This document shows, piece after piece, positions 48,180-57,606 of a stretch of 64,000 nt of DNA. Source of the DNA: Pomacea canaliculata (lineage: Eukaryota > Mollusca > Gastropoda > Architaenioglossa > Ampullariidae); NCBI RefSeq assembly GCF_003073045.1, contig NC_037593.1:19814812-19878811 (forward strand), read 5' to 3'. The notes beneath the pieces were generated by a model, which ran no database searches, was not told where the DNA came from, and saw only the letters and a list, made by a program, of their open reading frames with translations. The number at the start of each line of letters is the position of its first letter. Position 1 is the first letter of the stretch. Position numbers and translations under genes: made by a program.

Positions 48180-51100
48180 TCAAACAGAAGAGCCATCATG
48201 GAGCTCCTGAAGAATGCATATGATATTGTCCAAGCCAAACAAGTACCCATCCTCATGGTTGCCCTCCACCCATGGTGCACGATGGTCAATAACAACTCCT
48301 TCTGGAAGAGGTTCTGTCTTTCCAAAGTCAATCATCCATACACACACATTTTCCTGTGCATCATGCACAAACAGTAATGAGCTTCCAATGACCTGCAACA
48401 AACATATATGGTTTGTAGTCAGTCAGCTATACAGCTATAACACATTGCATGGTTTGTGGTCAGCCAGCACATTGCATGGTTTGAGTTGGTTAAGTCTGTC
48501 ACAGAGCCATTTTCATTTTGATAAGAGTGACTAAAGTGAAACTTAAAGATAACATAATTCTTTAGTAATTTACCAGTTTAAAAAGGTACTTTAGCGTCTA
48601 CACATTTTTAGACAATAATATGGCTAAGCATTAATAAATTTGCACATGCAAATGTCATGTTGTTTCTCATTATCTCCCTTACCAAAATGGCAAGAATCAG
48701 ACAGCTGCTGCCAAGTTGGGAAAAGAGAGAGGAGACTAAAAGAAGCACATTAACTAAACTAAAAGACAACATATGTGCACTCTTTAATGTGTATAGTTAA
48801 AATTTCTAAATACCCCTCATGGGGTGAGCGAATGAAAAAAAAATGTCAAAATGCATGAGGAGCTCTGACCAAAGCAGAAAGGATGCAACTACACTAAATC
48901 ACACAAGTTGGCTAGAAGAGACTTTATTTTTAAGCAGTATACCTCATGGGATTGGAAAAACTTTGATGATTCTTGAGTAGCACATATGTCACGTAACCTC
49001 TGCATGTACTTTACCTGCAAAAGAATATAACTTATTTCTGACATTTTGTTTCCTCAGTCCACAACCCAATATTAAAATGTACGGAGGCTTGTCATTTAGT
49101 TTAAGTTCAGTGTATGTGTGGACAACATTATCTTAAAACAGATGTAACTCATAACAGAAATTCGGATGCAAACACTAAGCTACAATCAAGACAGCAATAT
49201 GTAGACTTAGCAAAGACAAATTTTGCTTTAAAATTAGTTGACCATCAATGAAAATCAGTCAATAAGCTTAACTGATTAACAGATTAAAATGTTTTCCACG
49301 CTAGTTTCACCGAGACAGCTGGTTGTACATACCAAAATCTTGTCATTGCTGCCGACAAACGATTTCAGGGCTTCTTTCACGTTTTCCCTTGTCTTTGTCT
49401 TCTTGAAATCTTTGCTGGAGGCACCGTCACTCTTCTGTAAAACATTCAGACATGTCATCATTCTTCTGTAATAAGCATTCACCCATTTGTGACTAACAAT
49501 TTGGGTTGTGATCCAAGTTAACACATGCTTGTTTTTAATATGTGGGGGCATTCTAATAATGATTATTGTTTATGAAAATTACTATTAATACTATTGCAAA
49601 TTAATCATACAATATCATACCATACAACAAAATCTAAATATTGTACTGCAGGAAAAAACCATTATACTTGCCTTTTTTTTAAAATCTAAAATCTAAAATC
49701 CAAGAATGAAAATACCAAATGAGTAATTGTTAAAAGATGAATAGCTCTTTAGTATAGTTACTGAAAAATGCAGATGAAACAGTTACTGGAAAATTAAAAA
49801 CAAAACACTCCTTACTTTAATGCCTTCAATGCGGAAACCAAGATCAACAGAGGAGCTCATCTCATCCCGCCACTGCATGTAACGAGGTTTGGTGACAGCT
49901 CTTTGACCATTTTCCTCAACTGTCGGTGCATTCTGGTCAATTTCCACCATTTTCTGGTACATGTCCTGTTGTCAGAACATTTATATGATATTACTCTAAC
50001 AACATTTACCATCATCAAGCTAACTACACATTAAAGCACAATTATTGTTACAAAAAAATATGAGTGCTGCTCTGAATTAGCAATGCAATTTTTGTAAACT
50101 TAAAAAATCAAAGAAAGTTTATGCGAAAGATGCTGGTTAATGTAAAGATAAATGTCCTTACTTTTCGCAGTGATGGCTTTTTGCGAGCTTTTTCCAGTTC
50201 TTCTTCCAAATAGGTACGCACTCCCATTTTAATATCCATTACACATGGTGATGAGAACTCACACAGGAGATCCTGGAGTTGGACATACCCTATGTATCTG
50301 TCAAGGAATCTAAATAATTATTTAGGTATCCATAAACGCAGAAGAGAAATGCAGCTGTTACTTGTTGGCTGGCTGTATTAACTACATAACTATCTGGGGT
50401 TAACCCGCTGTATTAATCAGAAAATTCAGGAAGTTAATTAGAGGCAAAGGACATGGAAGTGGAGTCATTTTGGTGCAAACAAATATAACAAATAAACCAC
50501 TGCTTTCTCTCCAAAGCTATAGCCCTATTCTACAGCTCTCAAGGTATGGAAGAACGAGACCAGATTAACAGGCAATGGGGATTGCTTTGAGACACCTAAT
50601 TAGTAATAACTGAGCTTGCATTTACTAGTCTAAGGATGTAAATGACAAAGTTCAAACACATGATCATAAACCAAGACAATATAATTTTTCATCTTTTTGT
50701 TGGAGTTTACTATTAAATCATTTTTTTCCAGTCCTAGATTTGGATTTGCTATGAAACTGTTAGGATACGATCACCATTCTTTTCCACAACTCCTCGGAAC
50801 TCTGGCACAAAAGGCTGTAATCGGTCATTCATAAGCTGCTGGAAACATGTATATTCTCTGTTATCCAGTTTCTTCAAGACAGATCCAGCTTCACCTGCTT
50901 GGAAATTGCCTGCAAATAAGACCACAAATGATACTTGTGGCAATTACATTTACTATAAAGGTACTTGTAAATCATTGGGTTTACAAGGGTTAGTGGTCCA
51001 CAGTCATGACTGCAGGGGAATAAATCAAACTTTAGCCATTCAGCCAGGGACTAAACCCTCTGAAGTACCCATTATGGACTTCCTAAAAAATAGGATTGTT

Positions 51101-54100
51101 ATAACCCTCTTCTATGGAAGAATCGAAACACTTAAATGAACATCAGTAAATTGCTTACCTTGGTGACCAGCCAGTTGAATCCATGGGTAGCGATGCTTCT
51201 TGAAAACTTGAATGAAGGGAGACCATCTGATGATGCTTCGAATCTTCTTCCAGGAACTTTGCTGTAAACATACAAAGTTAAATGTTATTATTTTCTTATC
51301 AAATCGCTATTATTAGTGTGTTTTAGAAGTGAGCATGTCTGTTATGCGGGTGCATGGTTGTTGATGATTTAGTCCATATATTACTGATGTAAAGCACTCT
51401 GAGTAAATCTTTGGAAAGACACTATATAAATCCTTATTACAATTATTATTATAATACGCCATGTAAGCCTCCACCCTTCTATGTGAGCTTTGTACTAAGT
51501 TGGTGATGGAATCCCTCGCCCCATACAGCACAAAACAAGTGTAAGACAACCTGTGGCAAGAAAGGAAGCAGCTTTTGTCCCATGTTGGCAGATTATGGTC
51601 CCCCTCTAACCCCCTCTTTCAAGGAGAAAATAGGCTAAGATGCTTTGTGTCCTATCTATTCATCCATCGTAAAATCTTTTCCCGTTGTCATAGTGATGCT
51701 GGTGGGGTAGGCGCTGACGTCGACCGGAAGGCCATCGTTGTCAACACCTCCTGCTTTTGTCCTGTGTTGCGTCAGTCATGTTAACAACCAAACAAGCAGC
51801 CGTGAGCGTGCATGGGGATGAGACAGTAAGCCGGACACGCCGCTACGTCCTCTCCCCGACAGCGACGACTCAAATGACACCGCAATACGTCTTGTGACGT
51901 CAAAGGCTGCTGATCACGCGCTACAAACCGTCCAGCCCACAGCAAACCCCACTCGCTCGTGAGAACATCCAACTCGGTCAGAGTAACAGAAAAAAAAAAT
52001 GTGTTTAGGCTGCGTAATCGTCATGCTTTTTTTATTTTTGGTATGCTGTAGCTATCACAATCACAACTAAATCCCAGACCCTAATATCGATGTTAAATAG
52101 ACTGCTACCGAACATGATATCTGTTCATTTGCTTTGAGCTGATAGGATGTAAGTTTTTACTGCAGGGGATTAAAGGATTCTTCATCGTGATGGAAGATGG
52201 GTTAAGGTTGTAAAAATACGCGCATGTGTTTGAGAGAGAGAGAGAATGGAGAGCTTTAGCTAGGGTGTTCAGTTGAGACAGTGGTTGAGACCCGCGCTAG
52301 TCACCGATGCAGCGAAAATAGTCGGTGCTGATATTCCCACCCCAACCGCTTTCCAACCTCTCAGGGTACATTATTTTTTCTGAATGTGACACCGGTTTTT
52401 ATCCGATGCTGACCGTTGGTGGGTTTTTGTTATTGCTGTTTGTTTTGAATACTCAGAATTAGTACCCTCTACAATCTACATCCTCTGGGTTTTGCTCGGT
52501 GCTTTCCCAATTCGCATAGTCTTCAAACGAAACAAATCTGTATTGAAGGAGCGATGGCAAAGTATGGATGTTAACCGACAGAAGGGGGCGACATGACAAC
52601 GCTAGTGGAGAAGAGTATGTAATGCGCGCTCACATTTTTTTAAAACACTTGCACGTGCGACGGAATTCAATGAACGATTAATCAGAGGTCTGACGTCACA
52701 AAATGGCGTCTGGTATAGATCCCTGTGCCGGTGTAGCGAGACAGTTTTTCCACCCAAGAAACTTTTTCCAAGTGAGGTATGCGTCTTGTTGTAAGGACAG
52801 AACCGAACTCTCAGCGACAGCCAATGGTCTGAGGATACTACAAAATGAAATTTAACAGTTGAGAAACACATGAAACTTTTATGTTCAAATTATTACAGCT
52901 TACAAAGAGATGTGGATAGCGGACTATTTTCTTTTGATATCACTGCGCGAGTGGGTGTTTGATCGTCTGCTAAAGAGTAACTACAAGTAACTACAAGTCA
53001 AATTTAAATAAAAATAACATGAAAAAGCTAAACACATACAACTAAAAATTTATTTTTGGTTAAGATAAAAAAATACCAAGAGAATGTTTGCTAAATCATT
53101 CAGCAACACTAGAAAACCCAGCTTCTGCATTCCTCGCTTGGAAAAAGTTTCTTGGGTGGAAAAACTGTCTCGCTACACCCGCACCCCAGGCTATATCTCA
53201 ACAGATACTGATCAGTCGCATATGATTGTGTACTAACGGCCCGAGGTGACTAATGGCGGACTACATCGGTCTTTCTATCATTTGCTCTGGCCTCAAAGGT
53301 ATATAGGCCCTCGTTATTTCACGTCTGTAAACTGTACGCATGTTGCAAGACAGTGAGACAGAGAGAGACAGAGTGCATGCAGTGATTGTCGCACTTCAGT
53401 AAGCGTACTTATAGATGGGTCACTTTTTATCTTTTTTGTAAAGACTTTACAAGTCGAGATGTGGCCAGTTACACCGCAATGCCCCCTACCCACAGCAATG
53501 TTGTCCCAATACTAACTCACCAAATACAAATACAGCTTCCGGATGCGAAAAGTTCAAGGGCGGGCCTCTCTACGATCTAAGGTCTGAAACCTTTACGGAC
53601 CTGTTTGAGTAATTACAGAGACACCAGAAATCAATGGTTATAACCTGCTTGTATTACATATGGCTTGCAGGGAAGCGCGCTGGGTTTCTCCGTCCCTACC
53701 TGGTAGTGCAGTTACCATGACAACAGAGCTAACGCGGGCTGACGCTTTGTTGACGGAGCGGTGCCAGTGGCAGAAACAGAAAGCTTGACAGTGCAATAGC
53801 GGTTTTCATTTACCTACGTCAGTTCTGCGCGTCAGTGAAAGATGTCGGTTGTCGAGGTTGTCGCCGGATAGTCCTGCCACCGTCATACGGACCCACGACA
53901 CACTGCCAGCACACCGTCATACACACACAGCACCGCGTCATAGGGATCCACGACACACTGTCATACAGACACACAGCACCGCGTCATACGGACCCACGAC
54001 ACACTGTCATACAGCACCGCGTCATAGGGATCCACGACACACTGTCATACAGACACACAGCACCGCGTCATACGGACCCACGACACACTGTCAAACAGAC

Positions 54101-56922
54101 ATACAGCACCGCGTCATAGGGATCCACGACACACTGTCATACAGACACACAGCACCGCGTCATACGGACCCACGACACACTGTCAAACAGACATACAGCA
54201 CCGCGTCATAGGGATCCACGACACACTGTCATACAGACACACAGCACCGCGTCATACCGACCCACAACGTCATCGGTCTTTCATGAGGTCACGGTACGGT
54301 GGTTGCTGAACACATGAACACAACGGTCTCCTGACAGTACCAATGGCATAAGGCTTTTCGAACCACCACCACCACGAACGAAAAATCTGATATGTACTAT
54401 AAATAGAAGCGGAGAGACATGTAGATGTATATCAGAGATACAAGGAAGCTAGCGTGTGTTGGGGCTAAAGGGTAGGGGGGGGGAAAGGGGCTGTCGAGAA
54501 GAGAGAGAGACTAGTGTCGACAAAGACATTCGAAGCACGCGCCTCCGTCAAAGCGCCCCCAGCGTCGAGAGGAGCCTGGTGCCTCGTCACACTGGCTGCG
54601 TGTGATAAACGCTCGTGTTGTTATCCGCTGGACTCCGCCAGTGCCGTGGGTGCCGCTAGTCTCCAGTGCCAACAAGCGGAGCAGCAGACATCTGCCACGT
54701 TTCTGTTGAATAAATTATGGGCTAGGCTGACGTGACACTAAGTGCACGCGCACCCAGGTCAATGAATCTAACGTCATCTTTGCGACTGTGTCAACACTGA
54801 CGGTTTTCCCGCAAAAGGTCGCAAGTGTATTTGTTTTCGTTGATGATAACATTACCCTATCGGCAATTTTCTACCACGAAATTAAGCACGCTTCGATTTG
54901 CGCGCGTGCGTGCTTGTGTGTGTGTGAGAGAGCTATAGCACATATTAATATTAATTAATCAATCGTCCTGTATGGGCTGCCAGAAGGGCAGTGGACCTTG
55001 AGGTCCAGGGTTAAGATTCCGTCTCAGGACCCATTAATTTTTTTTTTCCGTACGTGGCTATAAGGGCCAACCGTTAGGGATTTTCTACGGGTACTCCAGT
55101 TGCCTTCTCCCATTCTTCACCCTCAAGCAAGAAAAGAACGGGTTCGCTAACTGTGCATACTTCAGTACTTCAACGTCTTGTCAACAAGTTTAAAGACAAG
55201 CAGATGGCCAGATATCAACTCACCGACAGATGAGCTAGAAATACATGTTCACTTTATTTATTTTTGCCACAGCTTTGTAGGTTTGTGGCACGGTGGAATA
55301 AGTATTTTATTTAGGGTTGTTTGTGAGAGTATCGTGAGGTACTGAAGCAGTTACAAGCAATATCTGTGGAAATATTTACTATTTTTATGTTTACTATTAT
55401 TACTGCTTACGAACCACTCACGGGATTCCCCACTGAGACACAAGAACAATAGAACTATGGCAGGTTTCATTCTGACACGAGCGATATACGATAGTGTTGA
55501 GGCAAGATAGTCTTCAGGCCCAGTTCATCTGTAAAATAAGCTGAGTGTGTAGTGTACATGTCGACATCGAAGCTCGACAGCTGAAGGCAGCAAGCACTGT
55601 AAATTCTCAACGTGTAAGCTATTAATCCCGTTTTTTGTGCATCGGCAATGCCTGAGCTTTTGACCCCGCGCCGTTAAACGTCTGCGTGGGCGATTGAGAG
55701 CTCTCTGCCGCGAAGAGTGGTGGGTGTTTCTCGGCTAGCGAGCACCAGCAATGGCTACAACAACACTTGGCGGACAGCAGAAAGAAATACACCAAAAGGA
55801 AGTGCATAAGACTGGAAGAGAAATGAAGCAATCAGTCGTGAAAGACCGGGTCAAAAAAGCTTCCATGATCAACCTTATCTTTCAAACACGCGGCTCTGTC
55901 GCTTGCCGGATGGCCATTTTTTTTTTTTTTTTAAATGAGGTCACCATGAATAGCAATAAACGTTTCGACGGCAACATTTTTGTGTGCGTGTCCGTTCAAC
56001 GGACAATAAAATGAGGGCAGGGAGAGGAAACCACGGTGATCATTTGCAGCGATAACATAATGACAGCGATAAACACTTCTGAATTGGGCCAAATCCTTTC
56101 CCTTTTTCATCCTTTCACTTTCCAGGGTACTGGAGTGTAGAGACCCTCCCACCCATACAGCCAGGCTAGCATGGTTTCTCGAACCCATTCGAGCATTTTT
56201 ATGCTTATTCAGAAATAGTTGTTAGAGGTCCTGACTGTTGTGCCCAGTCTGGAACCAAAACCTGTGGCAGACCCCACAAGAAATGCACAGCCTACAGACA
56301 ATCACCATTAAAGTATCTTAATTAATGTTTGGTCTACCTTTCTACTCCCAACTTCTCTGACACTGTATGCTCGCCATTATCACGTCACAACAGCTGGCCT
56401 GTTAAGATGTATTGCTGTTCTTAGTGAATGAACCCGAGCAGGAAATGATCCCCCCCCCAAAAAAAAAAACAACAACACCCACCTAACAACAACAACAACA
56501 ACAACAACAACAAACCAAACACATGACACTTCCTCTAACCTCTGGAGAACAATTCCAGTTACTCGGGTATGCAGGTTTCAAAGTCCATATAAAAGAAACC
56601 TAGTTTTCTTACACAAATCAATTCCAGATTGCTACCGACTTGCTTGATAGCATTCAATCGACTGAGTAGAACAGGTCGCACTATTTAAAAACGATTCCTG
56701 TATACGTCGTCTTTGCGAACAAAAGACTGATAAGCAACTTACATCAGCGTCTAGCTACCAGCTACCTACTTTGTTACGTGGCAGCGGAGGGTCCAGCAGG
56801 TCCACTTCAATGGGTCCATCCCAGTCGCTGAGGTCATCATCTGTGTCCACTGCACGCTCCACCTCCAGGAACCGGGAGGAGGGCATGCTGCTGCTGCAGC
56901 TGTCTGCTACAGCTGCCATCAT
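48180..56922 (-). CDS. ITPK (ITPKA/B/C family): Inositol-trisphosphate 3-kinase, 353 aa
   Basis: Phosphorylates Ins(1,4,5)P3 to Ins(1,3,4,5)P4, ending the IP3 calcium signal in the cytoplasm. Exons, 5' to 3': 56,922-56,770; 51,261-51,159; 50,909-50,769; 50,289-50,162; 49,965-49,816; 49,434-49,333; 49,014-48,943; 48,392-48,180. All phases fit; total 1,062 bp. Residues 52-85 ([29 protein letters not shown]) are the calmodulin-binding and entry region. Residues 147-155, PCVMDIKMG, are the PxxxDxKxG signature of the inositol polyphosphate kinase family. [31 protein letters not shown] (287-294) and MIDFGKT (Asp305 binds Mg) follow. The 51-residue acidic N-terminus ([16 protein letters not shown]) joins by PLPRNK; frame is open back to a possible acceptor at about 56,970, so a longer N-terminus is possible. 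It is a single member of the group split into A, B and C in vertebrates. The third intron is U12-type. Confidence 0.93.
50290..50768 (-). other. U12-type (minor spliceosome) intron in the IP3 3-kinase gene
   Basis: On the minus strand the intron begins GTATCCTAAC after codon GAT plus C. Near its end it has TTCCTTGAC, the consensus U12 branch site, with AG 11 nt after the branch A. Only this AG (50,291-50,290) keeps the frame: C|GG completes Arg and gives [12 protein letters not shown], as in fly and vertebrate kinases. The nearer AG at 50,299-50,298 would break the phase. Confidence 0.85.
51370..51456 (+). repeat. Retroposon 3'-tail-like sequence in ITPK intron 1
   Basis: GTAAAGCACTCTGAGTAAA, then TTTGGAAAGACACTATATAA and ATTACAATTATTATTATAA. 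This matches the common SINE/LINE tail pattern most closely of the copies in this window. Confidence 0.5.
52718..53191. mobile_element. Terminal-inverted-repeat element, ~474 bp
   Basis: The arms 52,731-52,780 and 53,129-53,178 are inverted copies differing at only two or three positions in 50 bp (both contain GTGTAGCGAGACAGTTTTTC and CACCCAAGAAACTTTTTCCA). A less conserved outer part extends to 52,718 and 53,191, where TATA flanks both sides. The 348-bp centre has no ORF. Size, arms and TA-type flanks fit a non-autonomous DNA transposon (MITE or fold-back); family not determined. It lies in the large intron of the kinase gene. Confidence 0.65.
53879..54272. repeat. 46-bp minisatellite with 92-bp higher-order period
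   Basis: Eight or so units beginning CACCGCGTCATA, mostly 46 bp (one of 38). Two variants alternate: A has GGGATCCACG and ATACAGACACAC, B has CGGACCCACG and AAACAGACATAC in most copies. Because 46 is not a multiple of three, the array is open in several frames; the predicted 94- and 120-residue proteins are artefacts. Intronic in the kinase gene. Confidence 0.95.
54970..55125 (+). mobile_element. tRNA-derived SINE-like remnant
   Basis: TGGGCTGCCAGAAGGGCAGT followed by GGTCCAGGGTTAAGATTCC resembles degenerate A and B boxes. A T tract and then TACGGGTACTCCAGTTGCC, a phrase common in invertebrate SINE bodies, come next. Ends and target duplications were not found. Confidence 0.35.
56475..56514. 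repeat. (AAC)n microsatellite
   Basis: AAC units following a short C and A homopolymer pair, within ITPK intron 1. Confidence 0.9.
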
Positions 56923-57175
56923 TTTATCTCCCAGTCGTCGTCGTGGCGGTGGTGGTGCAGCGCAAGCTTTTCGTTTGACTGAAACGTCAGCAGTCCAGGT
57001 CTGTCATGACCCTTTTCATGTAACGTGTATGCCAACCACTCGGATCCAACGCTCGCTAAGGTCGGTCACCTGTGCCTACAGAAACAATCCTACTTGTCAC
57101 CTCCCATGGTCACGTGCAGCGAGATGGTGTTTATGAAGGTCAGACGCGTGTCAGTCTCTGGCACAGAGGTGTATG

Positions 57176-57185
57176 TATATAAAGG
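57176..57185 (+). promoter_or_regulatory. Possible TATA box for a divergent + transcript
   Basis: TATATAAAGG is a strong TATA match about 250 bp upstream of the kinase's first coding exon on the opposite strand. A plausible initiator lies about 30 bp on. There is no ATG between here and 57,391, where the first ATG lies in a good context (A at -3, G at +4). Confidence 0.35.
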
Positions 57186-57390
57186 ATAGACTATCGTTGG
57201 GCTGCGCTCACTCGGTAAGACACTAGCGCTGAAGCGTTACTCGCGCGTCATTAACGGCGACACTCGAAGCGGTTACTCTATAGGGCGCTGACCAAAGCGC
57301 GATTATCCAGAGGACTGTGACGACAGCAGCTGAGTGCTTAGCAGAGACAACTTACTGCAAGGAGCTCACACCACTCAGCACCTTCACAGA

Positions 57391-57606
57391 ATGGTCAACA
57401 ATCTGCTGCGTTCTTGGAACTGTTGTCGACGTAGACGTCGAAAGACCAGCAGGTGCGGGTCGTGGAAGATCTTGCGCACACCGTCGTTAGAGCGTCAGGT
57501 GTCCGTAGGTGAAGACGTCAAACGTTGCGTGTTGTCAACAAGGTTAATGGATCAAACTTGCTCGCATCGCACCTGTAATCACCATCTCGTTCCTGACACC
57601 ATGTGA
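57391..57606 (+). CDS. Short basic ORF, 71 aa, uncertain
   Basis: Begins MVNNLLRSWNCCRRRRRKTS, a Cys pair beside a run of Arg as in membrane-anchoring polybasic segments, then CGSWKILRTPSLERQVS. It is the first ATG after the TATA box at 57,176. No homologue comes to mind. A GTGAAG at 57,509 could act as a donor, so it might be only the first exon of a longer gene. The GC-rich region carries other chance ORFs, so this may be one as well. Confidence 0.2.
   Translation: MVNNLLRSWNCCRRRRRKTSRCGSWKILRTPSLERQVSVGEDVKRCVLSTRLMDQTCSHRTCNHHLVPDTM

Noticed and set aside
50290-50300. AG at 50,299-50,298 as the acceptor of ITPK exon 4
   Set aside because: It gives a phase mismatch and inserts extra residues; the AG at 50,291-50,290 fits both the frame and the U12 branch-site distance.
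52691-52710. CRE plus AAAATGGCG as a promoter of a separate gene
   Set aside because: Suggestive motif pair, but no first exon or ORF follows; the inverted-repeat element begins a few bases on.
53835-54211. ORFs of 94 and 120 residues rich in His, Thr and Arg
   Set aside because: They are translations of the 46-bp minisatellite, which is open in several frames because its unit is not a multiple of three.
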